A DNA stretch of 64,000 bases, taken from NCBI GenBank assembly GCA_964017195.1, contig OZ024892.1:5458366-5522365 (forward strand), written 5' to 3'. The stretch's first letter is position 1. Every line of letters starts with the position of its first letter. A model generated the notes under the pieces. The model was not told where the DNA came from and did not search any database. It was given only the letters and a program-made list of their open reading frames with translations. Source of the DNA: Siderastrea radians (lineage: Eukaryota > Cnidaria > Anthozoa > Scleractinia > Rhizangiidae). Shown here piece after piece: positions 23,810-36,311 of this stretch. A program made the position numbers and the translations under genes.

Positions 23810-24414
23810 GGTTTGGCAACGAGGGACAAACCCAACTTTTTCGCACACAGTTGAAACATCGTGCTAGAGGAAAGGATGAGTCTCTCCCCGAACTCGCACA
23901 GGCGATACGGAGACTGGTACCACAAGCTTATCCTAATGCATCATTGGCCATCCAAGACGTCCTGGTCAAAGATCATTTCATGGACGCAATAACGGACTCG
24001 GAGATGTGATGGCACGTAGTCCACAGTCGACCGGGGACGGTGCAAGAAGCCCTTAATATCGCCACTGAGTTGGAAGCTTTTCAAATGTCGGAGCGCCAAA
24101 GAAATCGCGTAAATCGTCATTCCGCGTATGCTGTTTCAAGCCACGTGGTTGAAAAGCAAGGGACAAGCGTTGAATGTACCCTCATTGACATTTTACAAGA
24201 AATTAAAAGTGATCGAGAAGAGCAAAAGCAGTTATTACAAGAGTTTGTGAGGAGAATGACTGATTTTAGTGGGTCTGGCAGAAGGAGTGCGTCGCACTCA
24301 AGGGATGGGAGCCGTGAAATTCGATGTTGGAATTGCGGTGAGCTTGGCCATGTTTCACTTGAAGACGCCTTTCTCGGTCTGGTGACCACAACCAGGGAAA
24401 TGGAAACGAGCTGA
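23810..24414 (+). pseudogene. Gag-like relic of an LTR retroelement
   Basis: A single frame runs from about 23810 to 24414, broken by an in-frame TGA at 24007-24009. After it come a helical, Glu/Gln-rich stretch and a zinc-knuckle start (CWNCGELGH, about 24329-24355). Cys, Cys and His ligands are visible, but the last Cys is lost where the frame shifts. Gag proteins of Ty3/gypsy-type elements have this organisation. No protease, reverse transcriptase or integrase follows. It lies upstream of the cold-shock segment and a 3' LTR, so I infer the 5' part of a decayed non-autonomous element. A 5' LTR was not found. Confidence 0.65.
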
Positions 24415-24431
24415 ACTTGAGGGCCTAAGTT

Positions 24432-25319
24432 CGGTCCGGTCTTGTCATGTAAGGCCCGCTGTGGTTTCCCCGTCGCTTTACCAGGAACAAAAGAATGTAG
24501 AAGAAACGTACCCGTATAACCTAACGGCTGCTGATCAAGCTGTTGGTATCCCAGTGAACAATGTTGTGAAGAAAGCAGTTGAAGACGAGGTTATTGCAAG
24601 GGGAGTGACGGGTGTAGTTCAAATGGTTCAACGTTAAGAATGGTTACGGGTTTATTAACAGAGATGACAACAAAAAGGATATATTTGTTCATCGATCTGC
24701 AATGATGAAGAACAAACATGCCTTGAAGGGCGGACGCAATGTTATAGAAGGTGAAATTGTAGAGTTTGATGTAGTGTCAGGAATTAAGGGTCTGAGAGCG
24801 GTTCATGTGAGAGGGATTGCTAGAAATTCTCGTAATGGAGGGAAGTGTTCCCCGGCTCGAAGGCGAAGTTTCTATCGCAAGTATCGAAATACGCACATAG
24901 ACAAAGGAAGGGCGAACATTGCTTCAAACTGTAAATTAGCTGGAAGGCGAGAGCGCGATAACGACAAGAAGCCATCCTTCAGTAGTCAGTTTCATCGCGA
25001 CGCGTATTTCTGTGCTACCTGTCATTCCCATTCGGCATCACCTAGGGAGAGAACCGGTCAGTTCCTGGGGAGGAAGGGTGACGTGCACAAATATGATTTA
25101 GGAAATGGAGAGAACGGAAGAAAATCACGCCGCCGATCAGGTGGTGAGCTTCAGCATGGGGAAACAGCGTGGAGAACAGTATCCACCTCTACTTCGTCAG
25201 TATTTTCGCAGGCATCCTTGACACTTTCGCAGAGAGAACTGGACGAAAACGATAAAGAGACTATGAAAGCTGATACAGAAGCTCCATTTTGCCTCAAATC
25301 GCTGTTTCTGGAACACTAA
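24432..25319 (+). pseudogene. Y-box-type cold-shock domain segment inside an LTR retroelement
   Basis: After the zinc-knuckle relic, a frame opens at about 24432 and enters a cold-shock domain near 24590. It shows the nucleic-acid-binding RNP1-like motif KNGYGFI (about 24640) and RNP2-like DIFVH (about 24678). Downstream, GEIVEFDVV matches the domain end of Y-box proteins. A basic tail rich in Arg, Lys and Ser ends at a TAA at 25317-25319. One extra base near 24624-24632 breaks the frame just before RNP1, so the segment is damaged. Y-box proteins bind mRNA and single-stranded nucleic acid. Its place between a Gag relic and a polypurine tract plus LTR suggests capture of a host cDNA by the element. 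The alternative is a retroelement inserted next to a Y-box retrocopy. Confidence 0.75.
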
Positions 25320-25560
25320 GTTTTATGAAGATATTGGTGTGACCAGTTTGTTTATCACACGCCTGTCGCGATTGATCTTATTAGAAAGACACTTAAATGA
25401 ACAGTTATTGAGGCTTAAGACAGTGCCTGGATTATTAAGAGTAGTAATGGCAGATCAGAACAGTTAAAAGCATTTTGATTTTAATGACTCTTACCGTTGT
25501 ATTATCCTATGTAGTTTTTGACTGCAGAACCCCTTGATGCGAGGACGCATCGCTTTTTGT
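25320..25560 (+). other. Untranslated 3' part of the retroelement
   Basis: No open frame. It ends with GAGGACGCATCGC, which runs into the purine tract in front of the LTR. Confidence 0.5.
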
Positions 25561-25561
25561 T

Positions 25562-25574
25562 GGGAGGGGGCAAA
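25562..25574 (+). other. Polypurine tract (plus-strand primer site)
   Basis: GGGAGGGGGCAAA lies immediately before the TG that opens the LTR, as expected for priming plus-strand DNA synthesis. Confidence 0.75.
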
Positions 25575-25885
25575 TGTAACGAAACAGCTATTTTAGAACT
25601 ATTGTGCGCGAGCTGCAAGGAACAGTTATTTTAGAAGTGTTGTGCACGAGCTCTGAGGAACCGTTAAGATTACAAATAGTTAACGTAGATATGTAGGACG
25701 GTTATATCGCGAATAGCCAACGTAGTATACATGCAAGACTAGGTATAAAAGGGGCTTACACGTTGTAACGGGGTTTTTTTTGGTGCGCTGATCTTGCACT
25801 ACAGAGGAGCCGCTGAGTGTAGTAATAAACGGTTATTTGAGAGCTGGATTTGTTGTGGTCGTCGACCGGCGCAGCGCTCGTTACA
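25575..25885 (+). mobile_element. 3' LTR, 311 bp (or solo-like LTR)
   Basis: It opens TGTAACG and closes CGTTACA, giving the canonical TG...CA with an inverted 7-mer. Inside are a TATA box (GGTATAAAAGGGGC, about 25743) and a polyadenylation signal (AATAAA, about 25823), in the right order for U3-R-U5. It directly follows a polypurine tract. No 5' partner was seen in the window; a copy preceded by AGCGA would be expected if AGCGA (25886-25890) is the target duplication. Confidence 0.85.
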
Positions 25886-26059
25886 AGCGATAAGCGATGA
25901 TTTGGACAATGTTATCGATATCGAAAAGTTCTTTGATTTTAGTCTGTTTTCACAGTTTTTGTGTAGGTCCGCCTTTGAATTGTAAAGCTTCTTTTTACAC
26001 CTTTTCAGGCGAATAAATGCCTCTCTCTAATTAATGCTTCGTATCTAATAAACATTAGA

Positions 26060-26215
26060 ACTAGGCTTAGCTACAAAAATCCCGAAAAATGGCCTAAAAA
26101 TCTTTCCGGAATTTCTCCAAAAATGCTCTAAAAATCTCCGAGTTCACCTCTAAAAATCCCATAAAAACACCTAAAAATCTCTAAAAATCCCATGATATTA
26201 AAAAAAAAAAAACTG
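26060..26215 (+). repeat. Degenerate CTAAAAATC tandem repeat
   Basis: Short irregular units of the type CTAAAAATCCC or CTAAAAATCTC run into a poly-A tract. Confidence 0.6.
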
Positions 26216-26336
26216 GGTGACCTGTGGTGAAAATTCTATGGCTTTGGTAGGCTTTCTGCCAGCGCCCTCAGTCTCAGCCAAATCAAGAAGGCGAACAAGC
26301 TCTGCTGAGCCCGCCATTTTTAACTCCCTGACAGCT

Positions 26337-28250
26337 GGAGGGAGTGATGAACTTAGGCCTGGGCACTAGTGCCGGTATTGGCAAACGAAAATCCGAGGTG
26401 TCGGGCCATCGTGACGTCACAAATAAGTCAGTCCGGAAAATTCAAAGGAAAGTTAACAAACGGCTTCCTTGCAAATGTTTACCGTCCAGGCCCAAGTTGT
26501 TCAAAAGTTGGATAGCGCTATCCACCGGATAAATCTCTGTCCACTGGATAACGCAATTGGTTTCCCTAATGCTTATCCACTGGATAGTGATTTATCCGGT
26601 GGCTAGCGCTATCCAACTTTTTAACAACTGAGGCCAGTTTCTCAACAAAAAAAACAGATCAAAACGATGAAAGAACAAAAGGTATGCTGCATGCTATAAC
26701 ATAAAAAGTATTCTTAATGCAATTTGGTCCTCAAAACAAAATAACAAATTGGCGATAAGACTCAAAAAATTTCACGAACGCTTTGGTCGATCGATTGAAA
26801 TCGTGATCAAGATCACCTTTCAGATGCTGTATCTCACAAACCCTAAGATGTGTCGCTTGGAGACAAAAGCATAACTTTAAAATGTATAAAATCTTTCCAA
26901 TTTTAGGAAAGTAAATTTTCGTAACAATTTCATTAAAATGATCAGTGGCTTTAAGATCATTAAAACGTGGAGAAGAGTACTCCAATGCAAAGAAACGTTT
27001 ACTGTGAATTCATGTGCTTGCTTCAAAGTTAACAATAGGCCACAGCAATTCCTTACTTTGCTGAACTATCTAGTAAAAAACGACAAAGACGACAACATTT
27101 GCTCGCGGCGAAGAAAAACAGCTGACGCGCCGGCTTTCCAGCCAAATTTGTGCTGATGACTGATTGTACTCTTATTGAATAATTATAAAAAACACAGCCT
27201 ATCAAAAAAAACGCCAACTTTCTCAGGTTACTGATGTTAAGGGTTAACAAGGCTCTCTCTTTACTAGAATGGTCCTCAGTTTGACTGTTTAAAATTAATT
27301 AATCTTTGAAAATCAAATGACAGGACCAATTCAATTTATTTGCGAAACCGTGTCATCTTTATCGTCGGTTGTGGATCAAGTAGACGGTCAAACTCTTTTC
27401 AAAACATTGTGCAACCTAGACAGGAAAACTAGAGGAAACTGGTGGTATTGAGAATAAATCACTGATTCACTGATCAAGATCGTACTCAAATATATCAAAA
27501 AGTTTTCATAACAAAAGGACAGAACCAGATCAGCGAAAACTTGTTTCCTCGGGCGTCCGCATTATTTGTGAACTGATTCAGACTTTTATGTTGTTCTGCA
27601 AAAGTGTAGTTTACACGGATTAAATGAGGTGGCAAAAATTTACTAAGTTCGATTACTCTTTCCCTAGCAATTAAATATCACTATTCTTTCCTTATACAGA
27701 AGATGGAAGCAAATACTGTAACAAAAGTTAGCGTTTAAGTGCTAAACATACTCTTCTAGGTTCGCCTTCTATTATACTCAGCTAAACAAACGGACTGATC
27801 ATTTTTTAGGTAAATACTATACCACTTGTTTTAACTTGGGTACTTTTGTTAAACTATAGGCTAGTCCGTCGCCAAGTTTCAAGTTTCCCTGTGGTATATA
27901 ACTGAAATAAACACAATTTCGGACGCGAACAATAATAATTTTCCCGCATAATTCTTCGATCGCGGAGAGTAAACATGACTCTTAAAACATTATTTAAGTG
28001 TGATTTTAACGTTAAGACCAAGAGCGACTTACCTATATCGAAAAAAAGGATGACTAAAATTCCATTACCCAAGAAAACAAGCTTAGCTGAAAGCTTAACA
28101 GCACAAAAAATACGTTTGTAACCCGAACTCTAACGTCAGTTTGCCAGCGCCATTTTTGAAGACTCGGCAAACTCGCGCTCTTTTCACGTCGTGACGTCAC
28201 GATGGCCAGACACCTCGAACCAGCCGAGCGGCGAGTTCATCACTCCCTCC
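26337..28250. mobile_element. 1.9-kb terminal-inverted-repeat element
   Basis: The left end GGAGGGAGTGATGAACT (from 26337) is mirrored by GTTCATCACTCCCTCC (ending 28250). Homology continues through GAGGTGTCGGGCCATCGTGACGTCAC on the left (about 26394) and its complement on the right (about 28191). No clear duplication was found. The interior has no recognisable transposase and contains one nested MITE. Confidence 0.7.
26489..26635. mobile_element. 147-bp palindromic MITE
   Basis: Almost the whole length pairs with itself. AAGTTGTTCAAAAGTTGGAT on the left and its counterpart on the right enclose GCGCTATCCACCGGATAA repeats. It is nested near the left end of the 1.9-kb element. Confidence 0.85.
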
Positions 28251-28285
28251 TGACTGTTACTAAACAATGGATATCACATCATAAA

Positions 28286-28420
28286 ACCTGTCTCGTCCCC
28301 AGGCTTCACTCCTTGATCGAGTGCGGTGCGCGCGGAGTTCAGGACTCGCGATCCATGTCCTTCCCATGAAGCACAGCGCTGTTTTCCCAGCAAACGACGG
28401 AGCCTGGGGACAAGGCAGTC
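28286..28420. mobile_element. Small MITE, ends TCGTCCCCAGGCT / AGCCTGGGGACAAG
   Basis: Inverted ends lie about 135 bp apart with a non-coding GC-rich interior. Confidence 0.6.
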
Positions 28421-28782
28421 AAAGCTACTACGAATTTGATTAGTAGCGGTACTTTCAAATGATTCAATGACTCAAATTCTTGAATGATTCAAATTCTTAC
28501 GGCCCTTGCTAACTTTTGAATGTTACCGATAAAATCCTGCAGTAAAATAAAAGCTATTTCGAATTTAACTCGTCGTTCTGACTTAAATTATTATCCCCTA
28601 AAAGGGGCCGCTAACTCTTGAAACTTGCCGATGAAACACTACAGAGTGAGCCACCAAATGAAGCGTAAGAGGCGTTTTATTGCTTAGTATTGATCTAAAT
28701 GGGATAGGATTTGCCGAGATTTCCCTTTTTATACCAAAAAGTCTTGATAGCAGTGAACAAAAAGTAAATCTGGAAAAAAACA

Positions 28783-28993
28783 ACAGTTTTTAACTTTTTA
28801 GACATGTTTCTGTGGTTAAAACTCTCTGTATAGCTCATCCATTCTTTTCCTTTATTGTCCATGTTACTATTTTCATTAGCAATTGTAATTAGTGCTTTAT
28901 ATTGATCTCAATTTAATTCTGTACCTTATTTCGTACTGATGATGGCAGTTGTAACTGCCGAAACATGTCTAAAAGATTAAAAGCTGTTGTGTG
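28783..28993. repeat. Inverted-repeat unit carrying a hammerhead-like motif
   Basis: About 30 bp around TTTTTAGACATGTTTC (about 28797) is mirrored by GAAACATGTCTAAAAG (28960-28975). The right copy forms part of a hammerhead-like core described separately. This layout recalls Penelope-like retroelement ends, but no reverse transcriptase or GIY-YIG sequence is present. Confidence 0.55.
28936..28969 (+). ncRNA. Candidate minimal hammerhead ribozyme motif
   Basis: CTGATGA (28936-28942) is followed by a perfect 7-bp stem, GGCAGTT / AACTGCC (28944-28950, 28953-28959) with a 2-nt loop. Then comes GAAAC (28960-28964) and GTC (28967-28969). The order CUGAUGA - stem II - GAAA - short stem III - GUC is the hammerhead catalytic core. 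Stem I is weak: UA/UA next to the core, then possibly UUU/AAA across a bulge. Tiny stem III hammerheads are known from Penelope-like elements. Confidence 0.4.
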
Positions 28994-29039
28994 TTTTCTC
29001 AGACTTCCCTTTTTATACACGAACACTTTGGGGACCTAA

Positions 29040-30516
<1,477 letters not shown>

Positions 30517-32470
30517 TGGCATTTTTTAACATTTGCGCTTCGTGGTGCTTGACGATCGGCTTCTCGCTGAAGGAACTTTGGAAGCGGTTTTGAACGGTTA
30601 AACTCGTGACCCTTCCAAGAGTGCCAGTGGAGAAAACTGACATTTTTCCCCCTCAAAATTTCTTTAAAATAATAGCTGAAAAACAAGCAAAGCCAAACGA
30701 ATTTACTGTTCAGTCGCTTTCATTTGAAAGTTTGCTTTTCAGGATTTCATCCACAAACATCTTACAACCACCTTGTACAGCATAACAAGCAGCACCACAG
30801 AAAAGTGCTCCTCGAATAGCTTTCATTTAAAATGTCACACTGGATGCCAACTTTTATCTTATTACCGTACTTCGCAAGTGCGTGAATTTCTGTTTATTTC
30901 CAGCTTGTTTTTTCTTCAGTCAAAGAGCCAACATTACAGCTGCACGTAAAATCATAGACACGTGCTGGACATGGCTACCTTGACTTTTGTTGGTTTTCTC
31001 ACTTTTCTTAGCCTATCAAAGACAAACAACCGCACGTGCAATTTATGAACACGGAGAATCTCGAGTTTCCAAATCGCGGGGAAATCTAGCCCGACAACGA
31101 TTGTTAACTACCAAACAGATAAAAAAGTCCCGACTCACTGCAACTGTTTAACACTAAAGAAAGCGAGACAAGGATATTCAATACAGTAGTACTTGTGCAA
31201 AATCAAATTATGACAACTTTGATGTTTTTAATTCCTTATTTTGTGAAATATATGACTATAATTAACAATTATCCTGCGAAATCGCGCGGAATATCACCTG
31301 ATACTTAGTCGACGAGGCCGTAGGCCGAGTTGGCTAAATCAGGGGATATTCCGCAAGATTGAGCAGGATAATTGTTTATTTATTATTCAACAAATTCTCA
31401 TCGACTACCATTTTCAGAACGAGAAAAACTATGGTTCTATGATGAAAACGCTAAAAGCTAGCAACACATAATAAAAATCAAAACAGAACTTCAAGAAATC
31501 GAAGTTTACTACCGTTCACTTAAAAAGACTTATTTACAAACTCATGTTTGGAAATGATAAGACAAAGTAAGAAAAAATATTGCTACCTTACCGAGAATAA
31601 GTCCTCTTCCTGTGAATTAAAATCTTTTCAACTTTACAACTTTCCGTGAACAAGTGTGCTGCTTCGTTCGCAATAGCATTTTCTTGGTTGAGTTCTCACT
31701 ATGAAAATTCTGGATATCTTTGTGAGCTGAAGCAAATACTTGTTGACTTTTTGAGAGCATTTAATCGTGGAAAGTTTCTTCCAGGGAGTTAAAATTTCCG
31801 GAGAACACTGCTAAAACTGCCTGGCTTTTCAAAATGGCCGCCAAACAAGCAATGAAAGAAAAGCTGCAGTGCACTTCCAAATATGGTCATTTACGTATAT
31901 CGCAGGATATCTGTCATGTACGGATGACAGATATTGAGGGCTTCCTTACCATATATGGGCATAGTGACAATTTGTTGAATAATAACGTAAAATATTAGTA
32001 AGGACAGTTGTTTGTGTTTCGTTGGTAAATATACATTCCAAGTAACGCATAATGAGATGTTGTTGTTGCTGTTGTTATCATTTTAGCATGCAGTGGATCC
32101 TGCCTTAGACCCCACCCCCCCCCCCACCCGTTATTACCAGCGCAATTTTTTGAGGCCCAGACAACAAAAGCTTAGTCATTTTCTTCTTACCTGACAGCCA
32201 AACGACCACTTTTTTGGAAAACTAGCTTTTACCCCCCGATAAACAGTATTTGATAGCCAGTTACATCGTTTTCGTCTTCCAAATTATGTTCCCTTCCTCT
32301 GTTATTTTTTTTTCCCTGCCAGAGAAGATGGCGTCAACCGCTATGGGTGCAGCCAGAGGGGGGCGGGGGGTCCTAATTGGCTTCCGATGGTCATTTGTCC
32401 TCAAGTGAAACTCTGGCGCTAAGGAACCTCCACCCCGCCCCAATTAGTAGTGGTGTTGGCCCCATTTCTT
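30517..32470. other. Non-coding DNA downstream of BUB1
   Basis: No gene was recognised. One palindromic MITE lies at 31265-31375. There is a near-perfect hairpin around ATATCTGTCA / TGACAGATAT (about 31907-31934) and a C-run at about 32112. Confidence 0.6.
31265..31375. mobile_element. 111-bp palindromic MITE
   Basis: ACAATTATCCTGC at the left is mirrored by GCAGGATAATTGT at the right. Inner parts (GGAATATCACCTGA / TCAGGGGATATTCC) pair too, with a GAGGCCGTAGGCC centre. Confidence 0.75.
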
Positions 32471-32918
32471 GGTTCGTTTGCCCGACGTGGGCAATCGAGA
32501 AAATCGATAATATTCGATAACAATCGATAAAATTAGCAAATTGTATCGGATATCGATAAAAATCGATAAACGGATTTGTTGTGAGTAATCGATATTTATC
32601 GACTTTTCAAATACTTTTTTTATTTTTATCGAAAATTATCGAGTTTATCGGTAACATTTGTTACTGGACAAAATATGTGAGCTTTAATAATAACGACAAC
32701 TTCTGCCCAATTTTGACAATTTAATTGCTATACGATAACGCTTAGAAATCTTTTCTAAGCTCATAAAATTCAAATTAAAGTGGTACTACGATCAAAAAAT
32801 CACTTTTATTCTTTCTTTGGATTTCGAAAGTATGTTAACTAAACACTCCTCAAGCGAAATTTTAAGCCTTAATTTTGAGAAGAAGACGTTTTATTTAAAC
32901 TGCAATTTTCCGTTTTAA

Positions 32919-33088
32919 TGGTCCGCCATTATTACACCAGAAAGCATAGAATGACGTCATTCACTCAAGAGATGTAGAATGCAGTGTGTGAACACAGCTA
33001 ACCAATTATGCAAAACTCCCGTGCTGCTTCCTAAATAAGGAAATTTCACACGCGTTATATCCTTTCTGGTGTAATAATGGCGGACTAT
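32919..33088. mobile_element. Small MITE with GTCCGCCATTATTACACC ends
   Basis: GGTCCGCCATTATTACACCA is mirrored at about 33066-33088. The opposite arm of the surrounding element (about 34888-34905) reads straight through without it, so it inserted after that element. Confidence 0.75.
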
Positions 33089-33171
33089 TACAGTTGATCC
33101 ACGTCACGCGTGAACGGAAACCTGAACATGTGATCCGAGTCTTCAAATGAACAAGCGGCTTTCAGTGACCT

Positions 33172-33457
33172 AACCGAGATCACAAAGGAAATATTGAAGA
33201 TCTCAGAAATTTGCGAAAATGGATTCTATCTTTGTAGAAGCAAGGGGTTGTGACGGGACAAATCTTTGTTTTGTCGAGAGACCGCGTACTTTTCTCGGTT
33301 CGCTTCTCGTCAGTAACCGAGATCACAAAGGAAATATTGAAGATCTCAGAAATTTGCGAAAATGGATTCTATCTTTGTAGAAGCAAGGGGTTGTGACGGG
33401 ACAAATCTTTGTTTTGTCGAGAGACCGCGTACTTTTCTCGGTTCGCTTCTCGTCAGT
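33172..33457 (+). repeat. 143-bp tandem duplication
   Basis: Two copies (33172-33314 and 33315-33457) appear identical by eye. Each starts AACCGAGATCACAAAGGAAA and ends CGCTTCTCGTCAGT. Confidence 0.95.
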
Positions 33458-33716
33458 GATTCACAAACTTTTTAGACGTAGACTATAGGTGAATTTATGT
33501 CAATTATGTATTTTGCCGACGCGGGATTCCTGTTTCAACCAAACGAGAACAAACCTTGGAGCTGAACGCTTGGGTAATAAAGGTAGCTCCGAAGGATGTG
33601 GACGAAAACCAAGATACATGTGCCGTGTCAGGCAATTACTGATGACAGCTTATCCCAGTTGCGAGGTTGATTGAAGACAAAGCCGACGCTTCGTCCACAG
33701 TTAACCAAAGCGTAAT

Positions 33717-34118
33717 ATGAGAGTTGTTTGTATAGAGCTGAAATTCGATCGAAAATATAAATCGGCAGTTTTCTGTGCAAAATACCTAAAAAGCGAAAAG
33801 GAGTTTTACCTGTTGTGTGTTTGCTGTGTTTTTGCCGCTTTTCCGAGGCTCTGGAGGCCGTTTTGGGCGATTTTCTGTTTAACGGTCGATGCGACGTCTA
33901 TATTAAAGCCCCAGTACGTGACAAGAGATTGCATCGCCCGTTAAACAGAATATCGCCCAAAACGGCCTTCAGAAGTTCGGAAAAGTGGTAAAGACACAAT
34001 AAAAACACAACAGTAAGGTTTTTCAAACTCTATTTTGATTTTTAGGTATTTTTGCACGGAAAACTGCCGATTATTTACAATCGAATTTCAGCTTCATACA
34101 AACTCTCATATTGGTGAC
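33717..34118. repeat. Palindrome nested in the Tc1-like relic
   Basis: GAGAGTTGTTTGTATAGAGC at 33719 is mirrored near 34100. The inner arms (TTTTGGGCGATTTTCTGTTT and complement) meet around 33905-33930. The arms are diverged. Confidence 0.75.
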
Positions 34119-34477
34119 CTGTGCTTCGTCAATATTTGCATATCCTTTCGCTCAACAATCTTTCGCGATTTTCCCGCCCATATATGCTACAACTTTCGTC
34201 ACAAGTTGTTGGGAAGGTTTGACCATGAACAGAATTTTAGTAAGATTTTATTCATCTTGTCTAAATATGCCGTCATAACTTAGTCTTTGTCTCTATTCGC
34301 CGGTCCCCCCACCCCCCGTTTCAATGTTGAATGTTTGCCAGACAATACTGCAGAAGAAAAGTCCATTGAAATCCAACATTGAAAAGGGGGGAGGGGAGGG
34401 AAACAAAAGCATGGTAAAATGTGACAACCTTCCCAACAAAATTGGCTAAGGTTGTAGGTTCCGCTACTTTGAACAAT

Positions 34478-34740
34478 TCAATAGATTCTAGAACGAATTC
34501 TAAAAGGGTAAGTTCGTCCCCCTCGACTGAACGCTTCACATATACCGAACGTTTTATGATGTCGAATGATACAATAAACAGCGCCAGGAGCTGCAGGAGC
34601 TGCTGTGGAGATCGCTGTCCGTCGTTCTCCAGTCAAATAACGATCAATTATTCGTCTTCTCGTTTTCTTGTGGAGAAGCCTACCTGGCCTGTTCTTCCGA
34701 CCTAAGGCATTAACATAAGCAGATCTGTACATTTCGAAAA
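34478..34740 (-). pseudogene. Helix-turn-helix transposase fragment
   Basis: On the - strand a short frame contains RRRIIDRYLTGERR and then GAVYCIIRHHKTFG. This is the pattern of a paired-like helix-turn-helix DNA-binding domain found at the N-terminus of Tc1/mariner transposases. No DDE catalytic domain follows in frame. It is a scrap of about 60-100 residues inside the Tc1-like relic and is certainly not functional alone. Confidence 0.5.
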
Positions 34741-35033
34741 ATTGGTGACAGATTCGGAATCTCCTTTCGATTTTTGAAACCCCTCTCTGAATCTCGGAAA
34801 ACACAAAGTGAATGCCCAAATATGGAGAACGTGACTCGTCACGTTGTTTTGAATTTTAGAGTTTCCGTTCACGCGTGACGTGGATCAACTGTAATTCGGA
34901 AAATTGCAGTTTAAATCAACGGTCTTCTTCTCAAAATTAAGGCTTAAAATTTCGCTTGGGGAGTGTTTAGTAAACAAAGTTTCGAAATCCGAAGAAAAAA
35001 TACAAGTGATTTTTTGATTGTAGCACCACTTTA

Positions 35034-36311
35034 GGTAATGATGCCAGACCTATCGTTGCAATTGAACAATGACATTCGCTTTGAGAAACATGCACGTGTA
35101 GTCCTCGTGTGTAATCACTCTGTATCAAACAAAACAACCAAAGCATTTGAATTTGTAACGGGAACAATAGAGAATATGTTACATGGAGTTACATGCAACT
35201 GTGGGTCGTGAGCTCAGTTACGCATCTGTGCCCGAGTTGACTGTTATCTTTCTAAACTTTTTTTAGTGGAAAGATTTAAAAGTCTTTCTTCTTCGGCAGT
35301 CCATTAGGGGAACTTTAGCGGCTATAAAAATCATACTGCAAAGCAATTCTCACAGTTATCCTCCCGATGATTTTCAGGGCCCGGTAAGTATTTCTTCGAG
35401 CTCAAATATTTATCACCTAATGGTAATTATTGGCGCAAACTTAGCGACATGCTTCATGAAATTATAAAGATTAAAATTTAGCTTTCAAAATCAATAAAAA
35501 TTGCATAACTATTGAAGAATATTGTGCACATAAAATAGTTTTCAGGATCGGTACGTTATCGGGAGTTTCGAGAAACGGGCCCAGCTTAATAAACCACGTT
35601 TATTAACAGTTTTACTTGTGAGCAAAGACACTGCAATCATTTTACTACAATTACACGTCTTTTAAAACCAAAATCAATGCCAGATATCAAAGACATATAC
35701 GATCGACATCCATCGATAAAATCGACAACTTCGTTAACAGTAATTGCTAGAAGAGTTGTGAGTATCGATTGATCAATAACGTTTACGTAATGGGTATCAT
35801 TAGTTATCGATTTATCGAACGGTTTTCCGATATCGATTTTTATCGAATGCCCCCGTCGGGCATTTTGAACGATGTTGAACGGAATAAAAAAGGTTGAAAG
35901 CGCTTGTCCGTAGTGAATATTAAAGGAGCAGTGTCGGGGGAATTTTGCTCGCCTTTGTATAGCACATTAAAAGGCCAACAGTCACATCTACATAAACGAA
36001 AACCTAACAGTGATGGTCCATTTCTTGTTCAGACACCATAGTAATTCAGAGAAACTATTGATAAGTGCCTTTATCCACGGATGGCCGGGATGGAAATGGC
36101 TTACAACTTGACAACCCGCTTCGGAGAACGTTTTCAAGTTCTGTGCACGTGCCTGTATCTTACAAAAATCATTGAAAAACATTATGGTTTGCACTCCTTG
36201 CGCAAATTCACTTGATTCCTCAATCTTGGTGTTCCAGGAGCGAAGGCATTTAATCATAATTTTGGCAAAATTTTGAGGAAACACGAGCAGACGTCCCGTG
36301 ATACTGCCCCT
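35034..36311. other. Non-coding DNA downstream of the HEPN-NB-ARC-TPR gene
   Basis: No gene was seen. It includes the right end of the outer element (to 35861) and presumably the 3' UTR of the - strand gene. I saw no convincing polyadenylation signal close to the stop. Confidence 0.5.

Larger units (their letters stand above)
32778..35031. mobile_element. Tc1/mariner-like element relic, nested
   Basis: Inverted ends AAGTGGTRCTACRATCAAAA lie at 32778 and, complemented, at 35031, with TA directly outside each (32776-32777, 35032-35033). A TA duplication is the Tc1/mariner hallmark. The arms stay homologous for about 150 bp and again around the AACTGTAATTCGG region. A helix-turn-helix fragment on the - strand supports the class. 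The left arm was later interrupted by a small MITE (about 32919-33088) that the right arm lacks. Confidence 0.65.
32480..35861. mobile_element. Outer terminal-inverted-repeat element with ATCGATAA subterminal repeats
   Basis: The ends read GCCCGACGTGGGCAATCG (from 32480) and a close reverse complement ending at 35861. Just inside both ends are many copies of ATCGATAA or TTATCGAT (about 32497-32655 and 35700-35850), like transposase-binding repeats. No flanking duplication could be resolved. The interior is largely a younger nested element. No transposase for the outer element is visible. Confidence 0.65.
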
